Shown piece after piece: positions 10,028-20,588 of a stretch of DNA of 64,000 nt (its first letter is position 1; each line of letters opens with the position of its first letter). The position numbers and the translations under genes were made by a program. This DNA comes from Symbiodinium natans (taxonomy: Eukaryota > Sar > Dinophyceae > Suessiales > Symbiodiniaceae). The notes beneath the pieces were generated by a model. That model saw only the letters and a list, made by a program, of their open reading frames with translations, searched no databases and was not told where the DNA came from. The stretch spans positions 248,001 through 312,000 of the forward strand of contig CAJNDS010002411.1 in NCBI GenBank assembly GCA_905221605.1, in the 5' to 3' direction.

Positions 10028-12162
10028 ATGGTCATCAAAACCGACCTGTGCAACTACACGGAGCTCCTCGGAATACAAGCCTGGGGAAAGTGGCTAGCTA
10101 TCCTTCCCAAGGGCACTGCACTGCATGGTCTCTTGAATGTGTCTGTGCTCTGCTGTGCATAGGTACAGGATCTACCCTGGCCATGGCCAGAAGTTTGTGG
10201 CAAAGGATGCCAAGGTGGCAAGACATTCTTCATCCTGTCATGTCGCGAAACAGTGGCCGAACACATGGCGTGTCTGACGTGTCATGTCGCGAAAGATGTG
10301 TCTGAATCGCATATCATGCATGTGCCACCATGCGTTGTCAAACAGCATGTTCGTGATGTTTGATGACATGTGACAGCTCATTGCCTTGGTGACTCTGTGC
10401 TTCCAACGTTTTTCGTGGCAAAGGTGAAGTCGGCGGAAGGACCCTCTTGGTCTGTAAGTTGTGTTGGCGCCACCATGCGTCCGCCCCCCGTCCCCCCCCC
10501 CGGTATCTCTATCGTGCGTCCAAAAGCGTCAGTGTGGGGACTGGTGTCGTCTTCCTCGTAGCTGTAGTCGCTGTCGTGCTGAAAGGCTGAAAGGCCCAAA
10601 TCAAAGTGTCAACACTCACAGGGAGCGGAGGTGTGTCGGGTTAAGGATTCTCGTGATTGTCCCGTGGCTTTTACAGTTCGAACGAAGTACGCGAAGGACG
10701 CTTTTGTAGCACTGTACAAAGTTGGAATTGTATACGGCTCACTACAGTCACTACAGCCCTCGGTCTGCGAGCGTTGACTTCAGTTGCCCTCAACATCAAT
10801 GCTAGAGCATACGCAACACTTCTTTCTCTCCGAGGTGAGCTTCTTCATTTCTGCCAAAGCGGACTCACTGTACCACCAGCGCATCAAGCCAGCCTTTCGT
10901 CCAGAAGTGATGAAACTCAAGAACAGCGCAATTGATATGTTGTACCGTTACATATACAGACATCGGTATATACACAAAACTTTACCTAAACTGTCTATAA
11001 GATCCCTAGTCTGGGGTTTTGATCTGATTGTGCATGCGCACCAGCCTCCTCGACGAAGGCTTAGATTTCGTGCAGGGTTCGAAGCTTACCTGGCCCCCCA
11101 CAAGTCGAAGCCACTCTTTCAGGACTTGTGAAGCTGAATCCAAGGACTCCACAGTTTAGACCACTGAGTTCCCAGGGGGGATCGACATATGAAGGGTCGT
11201 GTGGTAAAAGAGATGCAGAAGCCAAGCGCCCGCTTACCATTCGAGGTGAAGCTCCGCTGGACTCAAGCCTGGCGTCGCCAGAACAAGAAAGGCAAGGTCG
11301 AGGAGGGAGGCAAGAAGAAAGCACGCAAGGCTGTTGTCATTGCTGAAGCATCCGCCAGTCATGCTTTCTGCGGGGTTGCGACTGCTTCCTGTGCAGTTGC
11401 ACCATTCTACTTCCACAGGCCCAGAAGTTCCAGAAGGCAATCGTGGGCATGTCCCTTGATGACCTCAAGAAGAAGTGTCGAAGCTGCATCTAGAGCCACC
11501 GGCCGAAGCACCTAGCTTCAAGCAGCGTGCGGACATGTCTGTGTTTTGCATTGGCTTTCAAAAACACCTTTAGGTTGCATCTAACCGTGCTTGGAAAGGA
11601 AGGCGATGAGACCCGAGCTGCGCCAGGCACGAGAGCAGGCTGCGAAGGCGGGTTTGGGAGAGCTTTGACCTCTTTGACATGGCTCAGCTGGAATTGTTTT
11701 GACATGTTTTGACCGTTTTGGGTAATGACTCCGGGTTTTATGCAGTCTGCAAAAAGGAGGCCAAGGCCAAGCAGCAAGCGGAGAAGAAGAAGGCGTCGTC
11801 CAGCAAGAACCTTAGCCATCCCAGCAAACTAGCTTACCCGAGCAGGGCTTAGCAGGGCCATGAATCTGCCAAGACTCGAAGTGCAAGGCAAGCCTGCGGT
11901 GCCGAAAGGAAAGGCCGACAAGGCAGACGTGCACGCTACGAGTCTACGAGTGCATGCTTCCTTCGTGACATGCCAATCTGTGCCAATCTCGGATGCTCAG
12001 GGTGCAAAGCTGCCAAAAGGCGGAGGAGCCCCTGCTGGCGGCGCCGCACTGAGAGGATCTGACTGGCAGCGGTTTTCTTGTCCGAAGAAGATCTGACGGT
12101 TTGAAAAGGTTATGGGCCTTGCACACTACTGAGGTTCCAAGAACTTCAAGGGCAAGAAGTGA
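10028..12162 (+). CDS. RPL24: Ribosomal protein eL24, tandem copy 2
   Basis: Second complete gene for the same 164-residue large-subunit protein. The exons are 10028-10062, 10163-10214, 10835-10891, 11246-11329, 11419-11474, 11599-11647, 11757-11814, 11888-11922, 12001-12040 and 12134-12162. Each exon has the same length and each intron the same phase as in copy 1. Donors are GT in introns 2 and 5 and GC in the other seven. Compared with copy 1 the protein has Ser125, Asn129, Pro136 and Gly138, all in the basic tail. The introns share no obvious sequence with copy 1 and differ in size (intron 2 is 620 nt against 66). This points to an old duplication with strong selection or gene conversion on the exons. 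No disruption was found. Confidence 0.95.
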
Positions 12163-12194
12163 GAGGATCAGCAACACACATCAGCAAGACACTG

Positions 12195-12212
12195 CCACAG
12201 CTGCTTCTGCGG
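12195..12212 (+). promoter_or_regulatory. 3' UTR stem-loop after eL24 copy 2
   Basis: CCACAG and CTGCGG surround the loop CTGCTT. This is the counterpart of 9869-9886 with one mismatched pair. See copy 1. Confidence 0.35.
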
Positions 12213-13006
12213 AGAAAGCCCAAAATGTCCGAGCCGGGAGAGGAAGATATTTCTCGTACTTCTGAAGCCTGAGTAGATGCGCAAGCGGAATATTGACGAT
12301 GGTGAAGACTGAGCAGGTTGTGATTCTGCACCATGCCACCACCATCAGGGAAGGATACCAGGCCTGAGTGCTTCTCAGAACACTTGAAAAAATGTAAAGG
12401 TGTTCTTGAGTCGCCGCCTAGCAGGCCATGATCCATTGTGGAATTATTCGTGGCAACCTCGGAAGCATGCAACTTCACGGGGATCCTCACCGCTTCTGTA
12501 GTGTGCGTCTGTGTGTGTCTTACTGCTTGAGGCCAATGTGCGGCTGTCAAGAACATGTCCTGTGAACTGCTGCGCTCTGGGGACAAGGCAGACAAGTTTT
12601 GAACAGCCCATGCTGAGAGCCACGAATACCAAGCTTGTCAGCCTCGGAACATGACCGTTGTTTTGGAGAGGCCATTGTGACATTTCGATGGTGCTACCAC
12701 GCGGAGTATGTGTGTGCACAGCTCAGCAGCAACAAGCAGCTGTCGGCATCTGTGGCACTTGCGGCATATCCCTAGGTCTTGGCGAGACTCTTCTTTTCCG
12801 CGAAGGTCGCACCAAAGGCAGGCTCAGCGTCTGATGGTGTGGTTCAAGATGTAACTTGCACATTGACGTGGGATCCGTTGTGCCCAAAGCCCCCCCCCTC
12901 CCCTCCACCACGGGCTGGTTGAGGTTGAGGCGTGGATTCCTTTTCGTATTTCATATGATTCCTGATGAAGTTCCATACATAGTGTTCTAATGGATGTGTA
13001 AGAGAA

Positions 13007-13096
13007 ATGAATCCTACTAAATTTAATAGGAATCATACTAGATAAATACGAATTGGAATCCTAGCAAAAATCCCTATTCATTTTGCTAGGATTCCA
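13007..13096. repeat. AT-rich double palindrome
   Basis: Two palindromic units lie side by side. The first (13007-13036) is a 30-bp near-perfect palindrome centred on TAAATTTA, with three mismatched pairs. The second is a hairpin with perfect 16-bp arms, 13054-13069 (TGGAATCCTAGCAAAA) and 13081-13096, around an 11-nt loop. Both carry the core AGGATTCC or AGGAATC. Similar AT-rich sequence with the same core returns at 13556-13672. The block contrasts strongly with the GC-rich surroundings and resembles a foldback or MITE-like element. Confidence 0.65.
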
Positions 13097-13194
13097 GTTA
13101 ATTTTAACGCTACGCGACCCGCCTCGGCCCGGCCCAGCGCATCCGCGTGAGCATGGTGATTCCGCAGCGCTCAAGTCGCTGGACCCCAAGCAAT

Positions 13195-13335
13195 AAGGGT
13201 TGGGTTGAGGGTTGAGGGTTGAGGGTTCCGGGTTTATGGTTTATGGTTTATGGTTTATGGTTTGGGGTTTGGGGTTGAGGGTTAGTTTAGGGCTCAAGGT
13301 TCACGCTTAGGGGTTGAGGGTTTTTTTGGGTTTAG
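13195..13335. repeat. Degenerate telomere-like repeats
   Basis: Repeats of GGGTTGA, then GGTTTAT, then GGTTTGG, followed by GGGTTTAGGG-like units, all G-rich on the + strand. They resemble scrambled copies of the plant/dinoflagellate TTTAGGG telomere unit at an internal site. They lie between the two AT-rich palindrome blocks. Confidence 0.6.
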
Positions 13336-13396
13336 GGTTCGGCTTGGAGTGATCGTAGGGTTGAGCCAGGCCCCTGAAGGATAGACTCTTCGGCAG

Positions 13397-13436
13397 GGGG
13401 GGGTGGGGTGGGGGGTGGGGGGGGGGGGAGGGGGTG
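13397..13436. repeat. G-run tract
   Basis: About 40 bp consisting almost only of G with single T or A interruptions. It could form a G-quadruplex on the + strand. It is also a site where assembly or base calling may be unreliable. Confidence 0.7.
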
Positions 13437-13555
13437 GCCCGGTTTCTCAGGGGGGGTACCCATTTGAGGTCAAAAAAAGGGGTCCGAAAAAGGAGGATCC
13501 GGAGGGGGGTGTTCTGACAACCTATACACCTCCAACCCGAGGCCTCGGCGGATAT

Positions 13556-13672
13556 TTAGTATGATTCTTGTTGCATTCAGTAGGATTCTGGGAATTTTTC
13601 TGAAGATTCATTACAATCCCATTTAAAATTATCAGGAATCACATGAAATATCAATAGGATTCCTAGTAGGTA
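13556..13672. repeat. Second AT-rich block with AGGATTCC cores
   Basis: AT-rich sequence containing TAGGATTCTGGGAA, CAGGAATCACATG and ATAGGATTCCTAGTAGG. It shares the AGGATTCC core with 13007-13096 on the other side of the telomere-like and G-run segments. No long perfect hairpin was seen here. Confidence 0.45.
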
Positions 13673-13738
13673 AACGCCTCAACCTTAACCAACCCGCGGG
13701 GGTGGTAGGGGGCATGTCTGGGTGGGTTTGTGGACTCT

Positions 13739-13756
13739 CCCTATAGGCCTATAGGG
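13739..13756. repeat. Perfect 18-bp palindrome
   Basis: CCCTATAGGCCTATAGGG reads identically on both strands. No function can be assigned. It may be a protein-binding site or a relic of the neighbouring foldback sequences. Confidence 0.6.
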
Positions 13757-16025
13757 CATGCCCTTCCTAGCACATGTGTAGGCCAAAACGCGCAGCGCAC
13801 ATGACCTGGCTGACTAGGGTGTGGGTGCGCGGCATTGGTGCACAACGTGGTGGGCCCGAGGACAGGAGGACCAGAACTCGGCAGCACCATGGAGGGGCGA
13901 GCAGTTGGCACAACCGACAACAAACGTATCAAATCCGGCTCAGGCCAGAGCCGGCAGGGTTTGGGCGCAAAATTCTTATGATGGAAAGTGGCCACCATGG
14001 GCTTTGCGATTTCTATGGACACATGGCTGGGCAAGCGACATGGGGCATGTTGGGCTGGGGGGGGGGGACTTGAGCCAGAGGACCTATGGAACCAGGCTAG
14101 TGGCACATCTCAAGGCACGGAGAGGAATTGCTGACTTGGCCCTCCGTGAGGGCGCGAGTATAGAGTTGACAAATAGCTTAGTCAGGCGGGTAGGATGTTT
14201 TTTGGCATGGAGACGTCGGCAAGTACAAGGACGCTCGGTCCGCTGGCGATGGGAGTCCGCAGACGCCTGCGCCAGACTCTTTTGCCGCCGCCGCTAGGTT
14301 TTTCCTGCAAAAGTGGTCTTGCAAGGTCGTGTCTTAATACTTTGCGGTTTAGGATGGAGGACAGCCGACTCGGCGGAACATGCGCGTCAAATCCCAATTG
14401 AGACACACGATGTCACGGTGTGAACACTACAACTGCATGTTATGCTGTTCGCCTTTTCCAAATGAAGATGTGAGGCCTTAGGTACGCAAGTCAAGACGCA
14501 AGTGGTTCGCTTATGGCAAAGACCGACATTGCAGAGGTCTCTGAAGCTGAAGTCTATCAGCGAAGCACAGTGAAGCCCTCAACTTCCTTCGTTAGAAAAC
14601 GTTGCGACAACTCACTCGGTGCCCCATTCCTAGCAGAAAGCCCAACTTGCCCAGTACCAATGCAGCCACCTGGTGGCAGCAAAGTGGTCCAAAAATGAAA
14701 TACACAGGTTCATCGAGCAACTGCCTCGATGACATTGGAATGCGCATCGGGACATGCTCTTGCAGTCCTTTCCAAAAGTGTGATTTCCACACCTCGCCCC
14801 CGAGCAACATGACCCGAAGGTCTTCGTGCCCACTGCAGGCTACAGTGCCTTTACGCAATCTAGGTGATGATGACCTTTTGGAGGAAACTCGTTTCTTTTT
14901 CAATTGCAAAACTAGGCTCGCCTTGACGTCACAATAGCGTGGGTTTCATGAGCCAAAGAGATTGCTTCTTGTTCAAGCTCGACCGCTAATTCGCTTCCTC
15001 ATCATGCTAGGTTTGGGCAAGATCGTGGAGCTCGTGGATGATGCTTTCTGTGCTGGGCCAGTTGCTTATGCACTTCGTGCCTGTGGGGCAACACATGGCA
15101 ACACAAAACATCACAAAACCATTCCTCGGAGGTCCAGGGAGATCGAGAAGGCATGAGTTGCAGCGGTGCGGCTTGTACAAAGTAGCGACAGTGCCCTGTA
15201 GACGCCCATTGTGATACGGAGCGGGTAGCTTCTCTTGGCACTATCTCAATTCAGATCCTTCGGTGCTGAGCTGCTGTCCTGACAATCGTGCAAGCTCGCG
15301 CAAAAACCCCGAGGACTTTCCATCTCATCTATATCCTTGCAGGGCTACGGTTGACATTTTCGCACATGTTGGACAACAGCTGACGAAGCAAAGGGATCGG
15401 GCTCCAGGATCGTGAAGAGGTTAGCGAGTGGCCCATCTGGGTCTCTAGAACAGTGCATGCAGCGAAGTAGCGAAACCTCTTGCTCCGAAGTGCTCTCACA
15501 CACACCTGGAGTGATCAGACCATGTACAGATATGTGATGTGTATGTATACAAACTGCAGAAGACTGACTGCAAGTTGCGCGGCGAATCCTAGAAGAAGGC
15601 CAGCAGTTGTTTGCACCAGCCGCGTGGACAAACATGTCTGCTTGGGAGGGTGTGTGAACATGTTTGCTCTGCATGCATGGTTCTACTGGCTGTATGGGTT
15701 CGACAGTGTTAGCAGCATAGTTTTCAATGGGATGCAGACCAGGATAGCTTGAAGCACACTCACCGTTAGCTTGGCTGCATGGGGCACATGCTGTCACATG
15801 CTTGCTACGGTTCTGCGAGCCTGATAACAAAACTCTTCAGATCTTTTGCGTAAACGAAATTCCGTACTCTCGCGGCTTCTCTGAGCGCCTTGAGCGTCTA
15901 CGCACACCAGACACGCTTGCCGCAAGCCTCATACTCGAGTGCATCTTTTCTGGTTTACATGGTGCTTTGCTCTATTCAGTTCAGCGGTTTTGAGCTTTGA
16001 CTTGGGCTTCTCGCACTGTGCCAGG

Positions 16026-17093
16026 ATGAAGGTGGTTCTGATAGGGGACAGCTCGGCAACGCTGGCATGCTTGCCATTTCCAGGACGGAGTGCCATGTCC
16101 TCTTTCGAAAGCATATGCTTCCTGACAGGTCGGAAAATCAGCACTGGTCTACCGGTTCATCAATAATTCGCCTCTTCCTTGCAAGTCATGGCACGCGAGC
16201 TGTTCCTCTCTTCATGTCCTCATGTGCCTATGCTTGGCAGCACAGTGCTCCTCCGCGTCTGTGAAAATTGGCCAGCGTGGACAATGATGGACAATGTAGA
16301 CTGTGGGAATCCGTGGCAATGAAAGGGTTTGGGCAGAAGCTTCGGCGAGTCCGCGCTGGATCAGTGCCTTTGATATCCGTAAGGCTTCTGGCAGATCCGA
16401 AAGCTACCGTGGGCATCTCTTTCTTCAAGCAGCGCGGGTCCTAGATGTCACCAAAGAACGAACAGTTGAAAGAATCGAAAACCAGTATCTTTCAGGACTC
16501 TCATGGACCCACTGATGAACCAGCAATACCCTCTGCAAATATGGGTGTGGGCCGCAGATGGTCGCAGAGTCACGTGCAACGTGACTTTGAAACAGCTGAG
16601 CTTGGAGCTGTCAGTTGTCTTTCGCAAGGATACAGCCGGCCAGGAGAAGTTCCAATCTGTCACAACACAGTCTCCTGCTCAGCCGACCACTTGCAGATCA
16701 GGTCTTCATGAGTTGGTTGGAGATGGCCTGCAGGAGCACATTTCTACGGTGTGTAAAGATGTCCTCCAGACGCACAAAAAGCCTTCGGTCCCTGCCCAAA
16801 TGCCGAGTCACTATCGAGCAGCTGATGGGGCACTGCTCGTCTTTGACATCGCCAATGAGTGCCACGCCCCAGCGAAGTCCAGCGAACTGGCATTCCGCTT
16901 GGCCTGCCTCTGATATTCCCGTGAGGCGCTCTTTCCAAAGCTTGGACAAGTGGTTGGCAGAGTTGCGTGAGAACACCGATCCCAGTGCAGCTTGACTGGT
17001 TTAACAGCTGAGGCACATCATTTGCAGCGTGCTTGCCTTGTAATTGACATCTGTGCTGAGGTGGTAGTTGCATTGGCAGGCACCTCAGATCTC
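16026..17093 (+). CDS. Rab-type small GTPase (3' end unresolved)
   Basis: This is a Ras-superfamily GTPase of the Rab type, which acts in vesicle traffic. Exons: 16026-16055 (MKVVLIGDSS), 16129-~16170 (VGKSALVYRFINNS, completing the P-loop GDSSVGKS), an exon ending 16544 (PLQIW), 16629-16669 (DTAGQEKFQSVTT, the switch II G3 motif), 16808-16858 (HYRAADGALLVFDIANE), 16926-16986 (RSFQSLDKWLAELRENTDPS) and 17061-~17093 (VVVALAGTSDL). Resolved donors are GC, GT, GT, GT and GC. The last exon aligns with the G4 region, normally VGNKxDL, but reads AGTSDL. The Asn-Lys pair that contacts guanine is therefore missing. The exon with the switch I threonine, the SAK motif and the C-terminal prenylation cysteines were not found. 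A divergent or decaying gene is possible. The ATG follows CCAG, so an upstream exon or a trans-splice acceptor may lie just before it. Confidence 0.8.
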
Positions 17094-18319
17094 AGCTCCC
17101 TGGTCTGCTGAGGTGAACCATGGTGAACCCTTATCACATCAATGCGTAAAGTGCAGCGATTTGAGACGGACATCTTCTCGCTAAGCTTCGCTTAGCACCA
17201 CTAAGCGCCTTTCAGAGCGTGTCAGGTCGGCACCAAGGCTGATCTTTCAGCTCAAAGAGCTGTGTCGACGGAGCGAGCACAAGGATGGGAGCCTGCTCCG
17301 TGCTACGTAAGTGCTGTGAATGCAACTTAATGAACTTAATGCAACCATGGAATTTTGGCACCTGGCTGTAGCCATGTGTAGCCCTACCCACACCGCGAAA
17401 ATCAGGATACGCCAGACGCAATGGGCTTCTCTATGTGGACTCCTGCTTTTTTTTTTTTTGCACGATCAAGCTGCAAGTCGATTTGCTCTATGCCCCCTTG
17501 GCATGCCTCAGTGGAGTTGTGCGGTCTCGTGCATTAGACTCTGCGGTCAGGAGACGTCTGCCTACTGGAACAAGTATGAAGGTGCAGAGAAGGACATTCA
17601 CCATGCACAGAGACAGAGCTATTGCAGAGCCAGTCAGCACCCATCGGCACGTTGGACATCCATAAGGACCTAGCAGTCGGTGTGGAGCAGATCTTCCTGA
17701 GGCTAGTGCGAGGCGAACTTTGCTGTGCACGCCATTTGATGGCATGGAGAGGTGTGGCGCTGTGGGGTCAGCTTGTCTTTGCAGGTATCATACAGACACA
17801 GAAAGAGTTGGGCCGAAATCCAGCCCGACTTGACATGTCTGGCTACCCCGAGGCACGCAAGCTGAACAAGTCACTGCTTGCATGCAGAGAATGTTGCATG
17901 CTCTCTGCATTGGCGTGGGGACTTGGTACGCTGCTGTTTCCTCTGCACGGGAGGCAATCAACCTTGAGGAAGAAGGCCATGCTGAGCTGAAAACATGACA
18001 CTTGCAGTTCCTGTTGCCCCTTAGATGGATGCAAGGACGCAGACGAGATAACGACTGCGCATGCTAGCATCGCGCACGCCTCAGCTGGACTTTGGTCGTT
18101 GGCGGGCTCTTAGAGGCCTTTGCAGAACTGTTGTGGTTGACGTGCCAACTGCCAGCAGTGTTCAACCACAGATCAAGCTCGGTCCATCCAGGTCCACACA
18201 AAGCAAGGCCACAAATGGACAGCATCAGCCATCGCTTGGTCAGATTAATTACCGATTCAAGCTACGTGTGACGTGTAAGTCGGGTTCTTTCAGCCATCAC
18301 AGAACCTCGCTTGAGCGCT
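17094..18319. other. Rab gene tail or intergenic; nothing firm
   Basis: This may hold the last Rab exons and the 5' leader of the Neuralized-domain gene. A fragment at ~17842-17900 reads EARKLNKSLLACREC, which recalls a kinesin motor motif, but nothing around it supports a kinesin. A 12-nt T-run occurs near 17450. Confidence 0.3.
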
Positions 18320-19771
18320 ATGAGTGCCCTGTGGGCTGTTCCTGGACTGCCGGCTCAACCAGCCCCAGTGCACATTGTGCATGGCGTCACCACTGGCATC
18401 GTGACACGCCAGGCAGTGCCCCAAGCACCTGTGCAGCCTGTGCCTCTACCGGCACCCCATACTCCGGCATCCCACATTCCAGCACCCCACATCCCGGTCT
18501 ATGCCCCAATGACAGGCGGTCCGTGTCACAATGACATGTATGCGCCCAGTGATGCACTCTATGCTCCACTGCCAGCAGACCGCATCTACTCAGAAGCATA
18601 TGGAGGTGAGGAGGGATATTGTGGGCGGCCTGCTCCTCATGGTTGGTCTGACCCAAACCTTGATTTCTTTGAGGGTGATCCCAATGATCCCCAGCAAGAG
18701 TTCCAGCTGGGTGATGAGGCCGCCAACGTGAACGGGTCCTGGCGGACCGGATGGGAAGAGTCAGAACCCGAGAACACTGCCGAAACGCAATTCTTGGCCT
18801 TGCTCGAATCCCTGGAAGCGCGTGTGGACCTAATGTCGCAGATGCAGCAGACGAGGGCAGCCATCCAGCAACAGCACATGGGGCAGCTCGACCCAAACTG
18901 TGATCCGGAACCTGAGCCAGATGTCTGGGAGAAAATCAAAGACCAGGATAGTCACATCTACCGACTGAGCGAGGAAGTCACCGGTCTCCGTGCGAGGCTG
19001 CAGGGTTCACTGGAGATGACTACGGCGATACAGCATGCAGACCGTGTGGCATCGGTTCTGCATGCCTCCTCTCCGGAGCGGACTCTGGGCAATAGCCTTC
19101 GCTCTATGGGTCCCTTGTCACCGACGGGGCCAGGCGAGGTTCTGCTGCCTTTTTGCCCAAAGGCTAGTGGAATCAACTTAGAGATCTCGGAGGATGGATA
19201 CACGGCCACGCGCTTCCGAGGTTGCAGGCAGTCTGTGGCCGTTGGAACTGGGCCTGTGCCGCTGCAAGAGCACGGTCGCTACTTCGAGATTACTGTTGAA
19301 GACACAGTTCCTGGTTGGGTGGGAGGCTTGGGCATCGGGGTGACTTCATCGACGCCGCAGGGATTCAAGAGGGTACCTGACAAGGCCTGGCGCATTCCCA
19401 AGACCATGGTCATCGGCTACTGGGGCTGTGTTTTCGTTGACGGCTGCGAGCAAAAGACGGCGTGGCGAGCTGACAGTCTTCATCCAGGAGCACGCGTTGG
19501 CTTCCTGGTCACCCTTGCTGGGGATCTTCTGGTCTTTGTGGATGGCAAGGCCGTCGTGAGAGTTGATGGCGCTTTTGAGGGCGGCCAGCGGAATCATGAA
19601 CCTCTCTACCCAGTAGTCGATGTCTTTGCAGCGACTCGTGTGGTGTCGATGTCACCCAGTGCGCGTCCGCCTTCCAACTCGTGGACCTCACTCCACTCAC
19701 CAATTTCTGCGCGTGCAATGAGAAAAGCTGCAGCCAATGGTGCTGAGCAAAAGGAGGTCTTAGGCAAATAG
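18320..19771 (+). CDS. Neuralized homology repeat (NHR) domain protein, single exon
   Basis: This uninterrupted frame encodes 483 residues. Residues 1-65 are rich in Pro, Ala and Val with short repeats (PAPHTPAS, HIPAPHIP). YAP occurs three times at 61-83. Residues 110-150 are acidic, and 155-235 are charged and probably coiled-coil. Residues 275-445 match the NHR/SPRY-like beta-sandwich: INLEISEDGYTATRFRG, FEITVEDTVPGWVGGLGIGV, LLVFVDGKAVVRVDG and LYPVVDVFAATRVV. NHR domains bind other proteins; in Neuralized family members they bring substrates to a RING E3 ligase. No RING finger is present here, so it is more likely an adaptor. An in-frame TTG lies at 18311; ATG 18320 is the better start, and a 5' exon cannot be excluded. 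The lack of introns is unusual beside its neighbours. Confidence 0.85.
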   Translation: MSALWAVPGLPAQPAPVHIVHGVTTGIVTRQAVPQAPVQPVPLPAPHTPASHIPAPHIPVYAPMTGGPCHNDMYAPSDALYAPLPADRIYSEAYGGEEGYCGRPAPHGWSDPNLDFFEGDPNDPQQEFQLGDEAANVNGSWRTGWEESEPENTAETQFLALLESLEARVDLMSQMQQTRAAIQQQHMGQLDPNCDPEPEPDVWEKIKDQDSHIYRLSEEVTGLRARLQGSLEMTTAIQHADRVASVLHASSPERTLGNSLRSMGPLSPTGPGEVLLPFCPKASGINLEISEDGYTATRFRGCRQSVAVGTGPVPLQEHGRYFEITVEDTVPGWVGGLGIGVTSSTPQGFKRVPDKAWRIPKTMVIGYWGCVFVDGCEQKTAWRADSLHPGARVGFLVTLAGDLLVFVDGKAVVRVDGAFEGGQRNHEPLYPVVDVFAATRVVSMSPSARPPSNSWTSLHSPISARAMRKAAANGAEQKEVLGK

Positions 19772-20290
19772 ATGCTGAATTTGAAGCCTTGGATTGGATG
19801 CAGTGCTGGAAAAGAAGAGCTGCAGTGTTTGGATGCGTCTGGACAATGCGAAAAGCCGTCTGATTCCTGCTGTGCTGCAAGCATGCATAGATTATGGCCA
19901 TTCAACATTCTGGAGTAGACTAGACGCCCGCCTTTTTCAGATCTTGTGAATCCCAGGTTGCGCCGTGTTTCACATCGTGAGGACCTCCGGAAGCTACGAA
20001 GCAAAAAGGTGAATTGCACTCCGAATTGCTTCGCGAAGACCTTCGAAGCTGGTTCGGATGCCAAGGGGGTTGGACCGTGCCCCTTTGCCGGTTTCAATTG
20101 CGGCGGGAAGGGCAACAGCAACCTAATTGATGAATATTTCAGTGGCCACAAATCGCAAGACACTCCATCTGACTGACGCTATGCCCTACTGCAACCCAAG
20201 AGTTTCCTTCCATGCTTGTTTGAACCTGCCCCCCCCTTCGAAAACAGCAGTAACCGGGTAAACGTCTCTGCTTCTGCTTCCTTTCGGGCC
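19772..20290. other. Intergenic stretch
   Basis: No gene was recognised. The frame 19946-20176, ending KGNSNLIDEYFSGHKS, has no known motif and is probably chance. Confidence 0.4.
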
Positions 20291-20588
20291 ATGCGTCGCT
20301 GCAAGCTCCAGATCCTTCTGGTGGCGCTGGCCATTTGGGGCGCCTCCAGGCTTGGCTGTGAAAACATTGTGAAACTATGTGAAACTATGTGAAACTATGT
20401 GAACTATGTGAAACTATGTGAAGCGCAGGCAAAAAATGGATCAGCACACGCGAAGACGAGCACACGTACAAGCACCCGCATACTTGAAGAGCCTTGTTGG
20501 TGAAGGCTTCCAGAGCTCTTTCTCGCAAGTGAGGGCAGCCCACGGCCACGACGCCAAGCTGGCCAAGCAGTTCTGGGAGCCCTGCTAA
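20291..20588 (+). CDS. Possible small secreted protein, two exons
   Basis: ATG 20291 opens a classic signal-peptide-like start: MRRCK followed by LQILLVALAIWGAS. The frame then runs into a 10-bp tandem repeat and stops at 20392. A second exon-like frame at about 20485-20588 encodes SLVGEGFQSSFSQVRAAHG, then DAKLAKQFWEPC and TAA. The 10-bp repeat would lie in the intron between them. The exact splice sites were not resolved and the family is unknown, so this is a tentative model. Confidence 0.3.
20369..20423. repeat. 10-bp tandem repeat, about 5 copies
   Basis: Five tandem units of GTGAAACTAT, the fourth missing one A, followed by GTGAAG. It lies in the presumed intron of the small secreted-protein model. 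Confidence 0.85.

Larger units (their letters stand above)
12213..16025. other. Gene-poor stretch with palindromes, telomere-like repeats and G-runs
   Basis: No family motif was found on either strand. Open frames such as 13821-14297 and 14602-14937 lack exon-like structure and overlap frames on the other strand. Distinct sequence elements inside it are listed separately. The frame at 15002-15156 (IMLGLGKIVELVDDAFCAGP) could be an isolated exon, but I cannot assign it. Confidence 0.4.

Noticed and set aside
13774-14297. Overlapping frames of 99 and 158 residues
   Set aside because: They have no family motif, include a G-run, and the region shows no exon-like boundaries; they are probably chance in GC-rich sequence.
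17830-17900. EARKLNKSLLACREC, recalling a kinesin-13 motor motif
   Set aside because: No P-loop, switch or other motor motif lies nearby, and the reading is isolated next to a Rab gene.
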